Positions 46,761 to 58,889 of a stretch of DNA of 64,000 nt are shown piece after piece. This stretch comes from Gymnothorax reevesii (taxonomy: Eukaryota; Chordata; Actinopteri; Anguilliformes; Muraenidae). The position numbers and the translations under genes were made by a program. Under the pieces are notes generated by a model that was not told the origin of the DNA, made no database searches, and worked only from the letters and a program-made list of their open reading frames with translations. Numbering within the stretch: position 1 is the first letter of the stretch; the number at the start of each line of letters is the position of its first letter. The stretch is taken from NCBI GenBank assembly GCA_029721435.1, contig CM056583.1, positions 85,265,620 through 85,329,619 of the forward strand, given 5' to 3'.

Positions 46761-47607
46761 TGCTAAGGGGCTCATATGAACATTCTTCTACACAGCTTAC
46801 ATAGTAGTGATGGGGAGTTCAATTCATTTCAAAGAATTGGCTTGGAATCGAGTTGATACATATGAATGTACCAAACCTTTGAAACCTTTCGTTCTTTTTC
46901 AAAATGTGTTCAAAAGCGGGGGTTTTCTTTGTCTGTGATTCTGTTTGTAGCAAAATTAGAAGCAACGGTGTTGTGTTTAACTCGGTTCCCCTAATTCCCC
47001 TGGAGAAAGTTATTATGCTATCCCTATTTTACGAAAATTGCAGGAAAAATAACTTGACGAGTGCTGATGAAGCATTATGTGCTTAGGAAAGGTATCAGAT
47101 GACATGACGCATCGTATAGCAATAAATTCTAATACTCTGCCACCTCCTGTGATTTGCGCATTTGCTACATGTTTTGCCTTCAATTTCAAAATAAAATGCT
47201 TCATGAAGCTTGAATGTCAAGCTAATGAACAATAATTGTTATATCATATGTGTTATTTGCTTCTTTGTTATAATGTAAAAAAGGTAAATGATCATCCTCG
47301 GTGTGTGGTGATTCCATATTTTTTGCCAGAGGTTGTAGTTACATAATGGAATAGCTACTGATGTTACACAAATGCCTTGAGAGTATATTGCCTTTTTCTA
47401 TGAATACTCTTTGCCTTTTACAGATATCATTGCTTTGCGTTTGTAGGTGGTTGGCTACGTTATTTATTGCGCAACCAAATCGGACACAACACCAGCTGCT
47501 ATACTATGCATCCGGACGATGTCAAACAGAAATTACAATTACAAACACAAAGGTCAAAAAACAAGAATGCGGCAAAAGTACAGGGAGTAGGCAAAGCTTG
47601 ATATCAA
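46761..47607. other. No gene recognised; possible hAT terminus
   Basis: TAGTGATGGGGAGTTCAATTC at about 46806 resembles a teleost hAT terminus (AGTGATGGG). No inverted partner (CCCATCACT) was found downstream. The rest has no supported feature. Confidence 0.35.
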
Positions 47608-48561
47608 GGACGGTCCAGTCAGAAAGATAAACACTGAGAAATCAAGGCGAGAAACGTGGCACGAGAAAACTAGGGAGAACGATCTGACAAGAGAGTGAAC
47701 CAAACAGACATCTTATATACACACCCGGGGTAAACACATGACCAGGGAGAACAGGTGCAATCAATGGTGACAATGATCAGGGAGAGACACATGAGGGATA
47801 AACTAACTACATGAATTTGGCTGTAGCCAAAACACAGACAGGGATCACAAGACAAACCGAAGTACAAAACAACAGCTCCGGTTAAGGAGCACTAAAGTGC
47901 CAAGATAAAAGAAAAGGAAAGCACAAAGTATAAGTGGAAAACTGCAGCAGAGATAATTAGGGATAGGCAAGGAGGGCGGAGATTAGAATTGAGCGATTGC
48001 TGAGAGATCGTTAGTCAATTAGTATGTGCAGCTATACAATCCCGAGTGCATGTTAGTAAGTTAGTAAAAATATACAATGTTAATGAGGGTTAGTAATTAT
48101 CGAAAACAACAAACTGTTAGTATGGTTAGTAGATAGTAAAAGAGAGAGGAAGGAAGCACACGAGATAATGAAGGAAGATTGAAAACCCAGAAACCAATAA
48201 ATTACCCGAATGAGTGGCACACAAGACTAGGGACCGTGGGCAAAGACCTACACAAGACAAGACAGGGTAGACGAAGTGCAATGCATGGAAATGAAAACAT
48301 GGCATGAAAACTGAGGCATGAAAAAATAATAAAACATCCATCCATCCATCCATCCATTTTCTATACCCGCTTATTCCTCACTAGGGTCACGGGGGAGCTG
48401 GAGTCTATAATAAAACCTGAAATCTAAATTTCCAAAAACACAATACATGATCCTAAGAATGGTCAAAGGGCAGGCAGTGGTCACTAAACACAGAAATCCT
48501 AAACATGGATAGGCCAGGCACAGAACTTAAAGCATGACATGCAGAATGCAGAATCACAACA
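47608..48561 (-). mobile_element. LTR family copy B
   Basis: Longest copy on the 5' side. On the minus strand it starts near 48561 with TGTTGTGATTC, runs through the blocks shared with copies A and C, has a TATATAAG box at 47712-47719 and stops near 47608, just before the sequence that in copy C leads to the AATAAA signal. It is interrupted by a 71-bp SINE tail at 48336-48406. It lacks the R/U5 end, so it is a truncated LTR. Confidence 0.65.
48336..48406 (-). mobile_element. 71-bp 5'-truncated SINE tail with target duplication
   Basis: Only the last 71 bp of the SINE-like family seen at 29095-29411 is present, in minus orientation, starting with the (ATCC)n tail and ending with GGAGCTGGAGTCT. 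ATAATAAAAC flanks it on both sides (48326-48335 and 48407-48416), a perfect 10-bp target duplication. Copy A of the host LTR lacks the insert. Confidence 0.88.
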
Positions 48562-51500
48562 TCCTGTTGGACTCATACAGTATTTATACTCAAAGACTTC
48601 AATTAAAATGGCACAGTCATGGTTTGTGAGGGCCATTTATTTTCCATGCTTTGTCGGCAAGCGGATCAGGTGGCGTTGTTGTCTCATAAATCACTGCCAC
48701 ATAATTTTGTAATTCATAATTAGTATTTTACAGCATATTCTATTTATTATTCCTATCGTGCTTATTTTTTATATTCATGTGCATTGTTTTATTGTGTAGG
48801 GAGCCTGTTTGTCATATGCTGCATAGATTGATTGAACTCTTTATTTGTGGATTTTATAAAGACTGAAACGCTCTCAAGTGTAGGCAAACGTTGTTCCACA
48901 CTTAAATTTTATACTTATTTCTGTCACAGTCCCAATGCATGACTAATGAACCACACGTTTGCATCAATCTGAAATGTGGCCACATCTCAGTGCCCTCCAG
49001 TGGTCTTAATTTGTGAATCGCTGAGTGAAATTCTTCCGAGCACGCCCGTTTGAAGTAGAATGAAGTGAATTCAAGTGAGCTCGTCGTGAGTAATGCTGAT
49101 ATGCTCCAAGGAATGCAGAAAGTGTCATTTTCTTGTCAAACAGGAAACAGTCGATGGTAAGGAAGGGCTCGATCTGCTCACTCAAAAACCGACTTCACTC
49201 GGTCTTCCATTGCGTGGCCACTTGAAAGTCTCTCAAATTTCACTTAACATGCATTGAACTGCTTGACAGGCATGGCTTCACTCAATCGATCTTATATAGG
49301 AATTCTCCGGACTCCTTTGGGTTCTCCTGCTGTCCATCTCCATCACGACATGCCAATTCATCCCAGTAAATCAAATTTGAATGCTGGATTATATGGATAA
49401 TATGTATTTCTAGAGGGCATTTATGGCCCTGCTTATAGTGTGAGAAATGCCTGTGAATTATCACGGCTGTATTGCTGTCACTTTTAAAGAAGCGACGCAA
49501 AGGCATTGTAAAGGTCCCACTCGTGCACTTAGGTCAGGTTTGTCTCGCTTTATGCCACCGCTGAGACCAGGGAAACATTTTTTTAAAAATATTTTCTCAG
49601 CAGCTTTAGAGTCATAAGATACAGCTCGTTCTTGCGGGCTGTAGTTTCATTAATATTCCCGGGTTGAAAAATCACGTCCGTGCAGATTTACAGTAATATC
49701 CATCCATAGGCATGTTTGATATACGAGACCCTTCACCTCCATCATTGCCAACATCAGAAAAACAGAACTGCCAGTGCATATGACAACTGATATCTCGCAA
49801 TTTTAGGGAAAGTGTACATCCGCAAATCAATCAAGGTTTCACCTTGTCACCCAGTAAGATGAGTCGTACCGAACAGGCCGTGAAGGATATAAATGGCATT
49901 TCAAGATGAGTTAAACTTCCTGCATTTCTTTCTGTGAGATGTACGGTAATCTCCACATTACCTGAGCATGCTCTAAGATTGTAAGTACCAGAAATCATGG
50001 AAGCATTTGTTCAAATCTTTCCAAATATCGGTATCGGCCTCAGTCTCAGCATACCCTAATGGGAAAACTTCCAATACTGAATGATGTAGAAATCCTTTAA
50101 TGGTATGATCCTAATTTTCTTCTAATGGTGCAAAACTGGCATCATATTGCTGGGATGTTCTATTTCAGCTGAATGAGAATACTGGAAAATTCTGGAAGTT
50201 AAGACAATCTGTGTCATGAAACTAACTGCTGGTTTTCCACCATCTATTTACCAGGAAGTCTGGTGTAAAGACAGTGTGGCGGATCAGAAGTAATTCGTCT
50301 GTTAAGTAGTGAATTACAGGGGAGAAAATGGAAATACAGATGGATTTGGATTCATGGGCGAGATTTGTTGACCCCTGGTATGTTTTAATGAAAAACTCAT
50401 CTCATTTAGATGCATTTTCTTTTGTGAATTGCTATTTTTGCAGAGCCTAAAATGGATTCATAACAATACAGTGGTTGATACTCTGGTCAGGAACAGTGGT
50501 GTAATGGAGGGTTTACGCAAGTATACAGAGTATACACACCTCTTTTTCAGGCAGTTTACAGTATACCCTCCCATTAGCCAAAAAGCCACTGAATTACTCA
50601 GGAGAGTATCCCCACTTTAACCTTAGTGATCTACCAGTCTGCCTAATAGTAAATCCACTTCTGCAGGGTCCACTACACCACTGGTGGAAACAAACCTGCA
50701 TACATTACTGGAGCATTGATTGTCTACCCTGGTCTACTGTGCGTCCTGATTTTTTTCCAACCTCGATTGCAATCTGAGTTTTGCCTTCTGAATGAAGCTC
50801 TTAATAAATTAATTAACATTATTATCAATATTTACATACACCAGACGTTGTATGAAATGCCAGAAAAAATAAAGTCCCCAAGTGCATGTTCAGCTGATCA
50901 CACTATGTACCCAACAATTAAGAAACAAATGAAGTCCACAATGGAAAAATGATCAAAGTCACATTTTCACATTGTGGAGAAATGTTAAATTAAAAAGTCA
51001 AAAACAATCTTAGAAACAAAGCACTGAAAAAAAAATATATATATATATAAAATATTATAATGCATAATACTATTATATGTTATTATAAATATCATAATAA
51101 TAGCTAATATATTAAATATACAAAAATGCTTAATTTGGACTCTGATCGTTTTTCTTTGTGGTCTTCAAATAAAACTGAGGTTAATAGGCTCCTTCCTTGA
51201 ATACGATCATTTCTGTCATAAAATTTTCCTAAAAATTCAGCAGAATGGATGTTTGCTTTATCCTTGAATTCCTCATCATCCTGCAGATGAATAAATTTGG
51301 TTACCAGGGCTCCACACTAACCCCAATTAATTTAATTAATTAGCATTAATTTTAACAGATAATTTGCCTCGTTTTATGCTATTTTGCTTGTATTGAAATG
51401 CATGTATTATTTGCCAGCATTAATGTTGTCCGTCTTGTCTTACTTTTTCATTTCTATGAGAATTTGATTTACGTGTGAGTAAAAGTAATGTCGCATTTTA

Positions 51501-51850
51501 GGTGCCTGTTAACGGAGGGAAAAAAATAGCTCGTTCAAATTCTGGGATTTCCACGGTGGCAGGAACAAACACCAGCATAAACCATGGTTCTCAGTGTTTG
51601 AATCTGTCTCCTTATGTTTGTTGGGAATTTTGATCTGTCTGTATTATTTTCCACGTCAGTGTTTATTTGATCCTGTTTGCATGAGATCAGTCATTCCCAG
51701 AGCCTGTCACCAGCCTCGTGTTTTTATTTTAAGTGCTGCTCTTAGTTTACACACCTCCCACATTTTATTAGTAACAGTGTCTTGTTCCCTTGTTTGGAGC
51801 CACGCCTCCCTGCGCATCTGCTCAGCTCACTGCACCTGCAAGCAATGTCA
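48562..51850. other. No gene recognised
   Basis: Over 3 kb of AT-rich DNA without a supported gene or repeat end. A trace of CGGTATCGGCC near 50029 is reminiscent of hAT interiors. A (TA)n run lies at 51036-51050, and TTAATTAATTAGCATTAATT occurs near 51338. This stretch could contain regulatory DNA, but nothing in one sequence shows it. Confidence 0.45.
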
Positions 51851-51852
51851 TT

Positions 51853-52315
51853 AGTCACACACACGCCTACTAGAACTCTCCGCTCTGCCACTTCTGCTCG
51901 CTTGGCTCCACCTCCTCTAAACTCCTGCTCATCCCGCTGAAGACTGCTGTCTGCCCTGACTCCCCGATGGTGGAATGATCTTCCCGTCGAGGTCAGAACA
52001 TCAGAGTCCTTGAGCATCTTCAAGCGCAGCCTGAAAACCCACCTCTTCAGGCTCCGCCTTTCCCCTACTCCACTGTCCTCAGTTTGACTCTCCTGACGTC
52101 ACGTCCACGTTCCTCGACTCATTTAGCTCTCTTTTTTACTTTACTGGTCTCTTTTGTGGTCTATGGTTTGTTTATTATCACTTATTTGATTAAGTGCTCC
52201 TTGTCACTTGAACTGTCAGGCACTTAACTTGCCTCCTTGGATCTCTGCACTTTTGTACGTCGCTCAGGATAAGGGCGTCAGCTAAGTCCCCGTAATTTAA
52301 TGTCATGTAACTTAC
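51853..52315 (+). mobile_element. LINE 3' end with conserved stem tail
   Basis: The coding remnant on the plus strand includes WWNDLPVEVRTSESLSIF and KTHLFRLRLS near 51970-52055, the C-terminal signature of CR1/L2-type LINE reverse transcriptase, then a stop near 52085. The 3' UTR ends in CGCTCAGGATAAGGGCGTCA (52261-52280), a stem-loop tail shared by many fish LINEs and SINEs, followed by GCTAAGTCCCCGTAATTTAA. The 5' boundary is approximate. All upstream RT domains are absent. Confidence 0.8.
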
Positions 52316-52518
52316 TTTCTGTATATTCCCCCAATTGTGCTCCGTTCTTTGCGAGTTTGTCAGCCAGTATCCCTTTGTCTGCTGACAAGCATTCTTTGAT
52401 GCCTGGATATCGAGGTTACGGTTTGTTTTGCCCTCTGCTTTTTGATTCAGTCCCTGTCCTCTGTGTCTGATTGACCTCCCGTGTACTGTATTACCTTTGA
52501 TTGTTTCCTGGCTTCCTA
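52316..52518. other. Spacer between two facing LINE ends
   Basis: About 200 bp, T-rich. No feature recognised. Confidence 0.5.
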
Positions 52519-53170
52519 GTAAGTAAGTAAGTAAAATTTATTTGTATAGCACATTTACAACCAAAGTGCTTGTAGTGCAGTAAGTAAAAGAAAATAAAAG
52601 ACACATTAAGATTCAGCCAGAGCTGCACATAGGATATCAAAGGGCACTGACAAAGACAATGACACAGGACAAGGAGAAAAACGCCTCCATCCAGAAATCA
52701 CATGCAAATCAGTGGCTGCCACACCCGGAACAGGTGTGTTTTAAGTGAAGTTTTAAAAGCAGACACAGATGATGCAGATTTCAGTTCGTTTGGTAGACTG
52801 TTCCAAAGCCTTGAGGCAAACACACTAAATGCACGGTCCCCTTTATGTACCAGGCGAGACCGTGGGATGTTCAGAAGTGACTGTGAAGCCGCCCTTAAGG
52901 AGCGCGTTGGGGTGAATGGACACAGCATGTCGAGAACATACAGTGGCGCAAGACCATTCAAGGCTTTAAAAACAATCAGTGCCACTTTGTACTGGATTCT
53001 ATATTTAACAGGGAGCCAATGCAAAGCTGCCAGGATGGGTATGATATGGTCACTTTTTCTTGTACCAGTGAGCAGCCTGGCTGCTGCATTCTGGACCAGC
53101 TGTAGACGGGCAAGGGAAGATTCTTCCTCATTCTCCTTGTATTTTTGTATTGGTGTACCAACTTCCTGCT
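52519..53170 (-). pseudogene. L2-type LINE 3' end with RT C-terminal frame
   Basis: On the minus strand an open frame (52698-53207, 169 codons) carries the L2/CR1-type RT C-terminus: LARLQLVQNAAARLLTG, LHWLPVKYRIQYK, FKALNGLAPLY and DRAFSVFASRLWNSLP, then KTSLKTHLFR before the stop. The first 30 or so residues do not look like LINE protein, so the 5' truncation is probably near 53110-53170. The 3' tail contains GCTATACAAATAAATTTTAC and ends in a (TTAC)n run at 52519-52534. The reading frame is unusually clean, which suggests a younger insertion than the other LINE pieces. It lacks endonuclease and the catalytic RT boxes and is inactive. The equal-length plus-strand frame is its antisense shadow. 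Confidence 0.88.
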
Positions 53171-53209
53171 TTCTGATTCTCAGACAGAGTACTGATTCCG
53201 ATATCAATT

Positions 53210-54400
53210 AACCCAATTGTACTGCATTGCTCCTGAGATTGTCAGACGACAATTTCTACAAAAAACTGTGAGCTGAGCTTTCATCTGTGCATGAGTTCAG
53301 TTTCTGCCCTGTGTCAGAGGTCCTCAGGACAGAGTTTGAGAAACTCTGCACTAAGGTGCTCACCACAGAAAGTAGCTCCTCCTGCAAATCTTGGACAAAT
53401 GGAGTGTTTGTTGTAATTTGGGGTCCTTAAAAGTGCTAATCAAGTCAATGCAATCTAACACCACGTGCATACGCAGTAGTTGACTCAAAGGAGGCTATTT
53501 TATTGGGCTATGTACTGTAAAATAAAAATAAAAAATAAAAAATTTTTAGGTTTGCAGGTGAATAAAAGTCAGGGTGAGTTAATTTCATATCCTCTCTTAA
53601 ATGAGAAAATTACTTTTTTAAGTTTGAAATACATACTATAAAGACATGCTGAAATGACTGAAGGTTTTTTCAGCGAGCTCAGAGAAGCAGATCTTGATTT
53701 TCAGGAGGGTGATACCTTGCTACACTGCGCCATAGACATACACTCCGCTGAAGGAAAAAAGACTGCAGTGACTATCTACATTCAGAGCAAGACACAGATA
53801 TCATTTCATAATAGAATTGGTTCCATAGAAGGCAAATACAGTTTATCCAGCTGTGTACCAGTGAGAGGAAAACTGCACTATTACAAGCATTTGCTTGCTG
53901 ATGGATACAAGACTTTGCTCATTTTTAACAATATGCTGTTTCGGCATATTTGGGGCAGAACTGATTGATTCATGGAACATCTCCATACATTAGAATCCAG
54001 TTCAGCATTTTAGCCTTTAAAATGCAATAAAAATAATTTTTCCAGTTGACATTAATTTCTTTGGAAATGGTCCATGAATTTTTAGAAATTAGTGCCAACA
54101 TTTTAAATATTTACTAGCCAAGAGATAACATAATTATGATCATCAGTATGATTGAAGCACAGCACATATACAGTAATTACCACTTTGCTGCATACTCTAC
54201 ATGAAATGCATTTTTTTTTTTTGCATTATCTTCATGATCCATCTTTGCAGGATTCTCAAGAAACCTTCCTTTGAAGACAAAATATGGTTATTTCTGAAAT
54301 TTCTCGCCATGCATACTTTTTTAGATTTGTTTCTGCAAAGCGTAATCAATTTATTAAAGGTAATGAATATCATAAACCTACAACCAGAGTGACTCCTGCT
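53210..54400. other. No gene recognised
   Basis: A plus-strand open frame of 104 codons (53654-53968, starting MTEGFFSEL) has no domain I recognise and no sign of splicing context. It is listed as unsupported. Confidence 0.45.
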
Positions 54401-54404
54401 TTGA

Positions 54405-54482
54405 ATGCTACAACAACTACTGCCTCTACTACTACTACAACTACTACTACTACAAATAATGATAATAATAATAAAAATAATG
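54405..54482. repeat. (ACT)n/(AAT)n trinucleotide microsatellite
   Basis: Imperfect ACT repeats followed by AAT/GAT repeats. The Thr- and Asn-rich frames here come from it. Confidence 0.85.
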
Positions 54483-56175
54483 GATGGAAGCTGAGGTACT
54501 CTGATTCTCTGAATGGTGTTGACTAACATTTGTGTAAAAGACCAAATAACTGATTAATCCTGATATGTCTGCAGCCGAAAAGTGATTTTTTTTCTTGTCC
54601 GGATAAAGGCTCAGTGTTTTTTTCCAGCTGTCAGTACCATGCCTGTAAGCACAAGACAGATCAGGGTGTCCCGTCGTAAACTGTAATGTAAGGAGGCTTG
54701 TATTAATGGAGAAACGGCACGTGTCACTTCTGTTCTGGCTTTCCGGGCGGGAAGGAAGTCACATTAAATGTAAGGGGTGTTTTTTATGCCTCAGTTGGAT
54801 GAATTATGTGTCAGAAAACACACAGTTTCCGTCGCAGAAAACAAGGACTGATAAGCATCCTACTACTGTCATCTAGCGGCTACTACTAGAATTACAGCCT
54901 ATTTATTATACAGACGATGTCTCACCCATTTCTTCAAATTAAGCGTTTCTTTTCCCATATAACGTCTCTTTTGGTGGTAAAAATCTCTCTCCCGCAGTTT
55001 GATTTGGAGCTTTTTACAATATTGTGTCAATAAGTATTTCACTCTCTCTTACCAGTACCAGGCTAGACTTTTTTTTTTTGTTGAGATTTTTGCTTGATGC
55101 TGTCGTCAATCTTCAGAGGACTCCCGGACTTATTCTCCCGATTACTGAGTCGGGAGCGAACAGCTGAGCAGCTAGAATACTACAGCGAGGCTCACTTATA
55201 ACCTGCTTTTAACTACATGAGGGGGATTTTTGGGAATGGGTCCAGTTCAAAACAGGTGTGCTGGCTGGCGTAGCTGTTCAGCCGGATTTTATGAATCCAG
55301 GCAGGCAAGACACGCTTGATCCACATATCGCTGGTGGATATAAGGTCTGAACATTTACCAGTTGCTTCATGCATGGTAATTTTATGTATTCACGAAATGT
55401 TTGCCTACTGGGCTTACACAGTTTAATCATTGCCTCTATCTGATACTTGTATAACATAATAAAATCATATGTATTACAGTAAGTTAAAATGTGTTAGCAA
55501 TTAATAATAACATGCAGAGCCCTGCACAGAATTGGGTAATCAGCTGCTTTAGCAGTAAAAAAAATAAAATAAATAAAATATAGTAAGGTTCCTCCAACAT
55601 CAAAATTGTAAGTGCCTGATTACATTGCACTTTTTAATTAGCTGGGCTCAGCGTAATTAATTTGCTTTGCTGACACATAATGTAGGCACAGTCACCAGTA
55701 ATAACTTATATTAACTGAGCTCTGTGAACTACACTCTATCTTTTATCCAAACATTTAACCAAAATGACCAAGTTCATGTACTATACTGATCAGTTTATGT
55801 TGCTAAATGCCCAGTAGTCATATCGCTTGTGAGTAAATGCTTGCTCCACATCTATCACTGCATGCTGGGATGCTAAAATGTCATGCACCAGAATTAAAAG
55901 GAGAGGCAAAATGTGTCAATAGTAGCTTTGGACCCACTTGGGTCATTTTATAAGCTATATTAGACAGTTCCTGGATGTGTCAGAAAAAAAAACAACCTTA
56001 TTTGGTGTTATGTATTGCATGCATAAAGTGTCATAGACTGGAGGGGAATGCTGTTAACTTGGTGAGTTTGGAGTCCTTAGATAACAAGTGCACCGCCTAT
56101 CAGCGAATGTCGTATTGCTGCGCAATATTAGTCCCTTACCGGTGTATGCATACTATATTTCCTAAAAAGTAGGTA
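54483..56175. other. No gene recognised
   Basis: Runs of T at about 54586 and 55070. No coding region or repeat end supported. Confidence 0.5.
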
Positions 56176-56177
56176 AA

Positions 56178-56352
56178 AAGTGACCTGAATAGGGTACATG
56201 ACACACCCTCTCGCCAAGATGCATCCACACTTGATGTTCCTAGGTCATACGGTACTGAAGTTATGGAGTGGACACGAATGCAGACGGACGGACGGACTGA
56301 CGGACGGATGGAGTGCAATCCTATAGTCCCCTCCGTTTCCGGTAGGGGACTA
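56178..56352 (+). repeat. Hairpin-tailed (GACG)n repeat, copy 3
   Basis: GTGACCTGAATAGGG and TGAAGTTATGGAGTGGACAC lead to a GACG tract (56283-56308), then ATAGTCCCCTCCGTTTCC and GGTAGGGGACTAATAA, in which TCCCCT and AGGGGA form a hairpin. Same order of parts as 2360-2612. Confidence 0.6.
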
Positions 56353-56850
56353 ATAAGCATATGTCCAGGGTTTTACTGAGAGTGGCTACGATTAAAACTG
56401 GTGAGTGAGCTGAATTCCTGTGTCATCTACTTATCTTGCTGCAGAATGTCGGGCAAAATCTCCATAATATTTGACCGGATGAGGATGAGGCAAAAGACGT
56501 CTGCCCTTGTAATAATGCCTCTTAATAACCAGAGAAAAAGCTGTGATTTGACGCAGGCAGCTCTGCCTGCTTCTCTCCGCAGGACCTCCTTAAAAGTATG
56601 GCATACTTCCTGAGGGCTCTCTCTCCAACACAGTGGAACTTTTTAAATGAGAAAATAATCCTGGATTTTATGAAGTCAGCATTTAGAGAACATTTAGTCC
56701 ACTTAACCTTTTCATCAAGCGTACTTCTCTTGCTTTTACAGCAAACTTTTTTTTCCAGAGGACAGTACATATCCTGTGGACACAGCAGTTCAGTGGCTGT
56801 TTTAAACGCAGTCCTTGTTTCGGTGCTGTAACGCAGCACAAATAATTGGA
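56353..56850. other. No gene recognised
   Basis: Overlapping frames on both strands at 56522-56839 have no domain. Confidence 0.45.
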
Positions 56851-56852
56851 TT

Positions 56853-57146
56853 CACCTTTGGTACAAACATGATGTGAATTTAGTTGGCTGTTTTTGCATC
56901 AAATTCATTTTGAATGCAAATATGATTTGCATATGATATTTGCGGAAAAACTGTTGTGAATGATAAAATTTGCTATATATTCTCTATGATTTGCAAAAGT
57001 TGGCAAATAGTGGTTCATACTTATTTGATAATTTGACACCAATATCAAAATAGCAATGGGTTTTCTTTATGCAAAAACATGAAGCATATGTGGTATACAC
57101 TGCCTTCACTTTTCAAATTTGATGTGAAATCATGTTTGCACCTGAG
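56853..57146. mobile_element. Possible small palindromic element
   Basis: GGTACAAACATGATGTGAAT near the left faces an inverted ATCATGTTTGCACC near the right, and AT-rich ATTTGC/GCAAAT motifs recur inside. No target duplication identified. Confidence 0.35.
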
Positions 57147-57439
57147 CAAACATGACAAAATGTGAAGAAATGCTGTATTCACAATATGTGGTGTTCACAC
57201 TATAGTCACATAACATTCACCTCATAGTGAGTCCAGTTTTTCATGCGATGTAATGAGCAGGTGTAGAAAGCAGCGAGGATGTGCGTGCGGCCAAAGCTCC
57301 AAAGGTCAGCCTGTGCAGCAGGGATGCTGATGACTGTTCTGTTGTTGTGGGACAATGATACGTTTCTACTGATTTGGCTGTAGTGATACTGTAGTTGAGA
57401 AATGTTTCTACGGCAACATAGTGTTTTGGGAGTAAGGCC
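57147..57439. other. No gene recognised
   Basis: Nothing supported. Confidence 0.5.
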
Positions 57440-58301
57440 CAGGAGCGTCACTAGACCTAATACTGTACTGGGGCACAGCTGGGGCACAAACAATGCGAGC
57501 AGTGTGTGAGCAAAAACATTTTAGCACTAATTTATCATAAAAAAAGCATAAATAGTGCTTCAAATTATACATTCATGTCAGACTATCTTGTTTTCTCATA
57601 ACCAAAGTACTCGATGAGCCCGATTCTCTGTTCATACAGAACCCATGTTTTAATGTGAAATAGCTCATATATGCTCATCAAACATGGATAGCGATCTCCA
57701 GAAACCATGTTGACAGTGCTAGGCTAACCATTATGAATTAACGTGAAGCCTATGATGAGCCAGTTAGCTATAAGGCAGCAGCTAACATCTGCACTAGGCT
57801 ACTTCAATTTACAGTCAGAGCTAGCTGGCGAGACGGCAGCTGAAAGTTGTACATTTAAATTCCCATGGAAATGGCGACACAGAGGGGAAAACAAACAATA
57901 AGGACAGGCAGTTGCCCAGCACTGACCTGAAGACAGGTGGAGAGAATGACGGCGAGAGCAGTCAGCGCTGACAGAGACCGTTGTGTGTGTGACCTCCGAA
58001 GTTCTGAAGTGAGCACCAGCCGAATCACAGCCAAAGCCACGTGAATATTAAGTGGCCACCTGCCATTGTGTGCTATACGGAGTGAAGTGAATAACGTAGC
58101 AATGAGTTACAGTTATCATATAAAGTAGTTGTGTGCCCATGCACTCTGTTACTGTAGATTCTCTTACTGTAGATTATGTGGACATGTAGACTTAAAACGT
58201 GATTTTTTTTTTTTTTAATCCCCTGGGGAAAATTATACCGGGGCTCTGCAGACCAATACTGGGTCACGTGCCCTAGTAAAATATGTCTGGTTCTGCCGAT
58301 G
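57440..58301. mobile_element. Possible non-autonomous DNA transposon
   Basis: CTAGACCTAATACTGTACTG with GGGGCAC at the left resembles, in inverse, GTGCCCTAGTAAAATATGTC and TGG at the right (inverted repeat of about 35 bp with gaps). GCGTCACTAGAC is a phrase seen in teleost DNA transposons. No transposase frame and no clear target duplication. Confidence 0.4.
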
Positions 58302-58888
58302 GTAAGGTCTAATCCAAGAAGTGAAGCTGATCTCGAGCCACAACATGACAACAATGGATATATTCCTTCAGATTCTCACCTTACGGTACTGTTGAAGTTT
58401 ACCCATTTTGAAAAGGTGGTCAGAGACAAGTTCCCAGGAGTCTCAGTGTGTGTGTGTGTGTGTGTGATATTTTGGAGCAAAGAAGTTTCAGTTAAATAAT
58501 GGCAAACATTGCTGTCATACATATTCAGGATAAGAAGGTGGATCACAGTACCGAAATAGAATATAGATCACAATGATTTCAATCTTTTTTTCCCTCTATC
58601 GTCCAACCCGAATGGGAGAAACTTTTCAGAACTGCAGTTTCAGCACCGGCAGACGTTATTTGATATCTGCAGTCTTACAGGGCCATTTTATTTTACAGAT
58701 TAGCCAGTTTAAATGGATTATATCTTTAACTCTTACACATCAGTTTTCCATTCCAGTAGCTCCGTCGTGTGATTTGTCCTCTGTTCTCTCTCCCATTTTT
58801 CGAAACTCGATCCTCATTTTGCTCCTCCGGAGTGTTAAATGTGCTCTCCGGATGAAAAATGCCACTGGAAATTTTACAAAGAGTTTTT
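58302..58888. other. No gene recognised; GT microsatellite
   Basis: A (GT)n run lies at 58447-58467. A 108-codon plus-strand frame at 58573-58899 has no known domain. Confidence 0.45.
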
Positions 58889-58889
58889 T

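Noticed and set aside
52702..53211. 169-codon plus-strand open frame
   Set aside because: It is the exact antisense of the L2-type LINE frame, which has clear RT C-terminal motifs. The plus-strand translation has none.
53654..53968. 104-codon plus-strand open frame starting MTEGFF
   Set aside because: No recognisable domain, no promoter or splice evidence, and one such frame is expected by chance in 64 kb.
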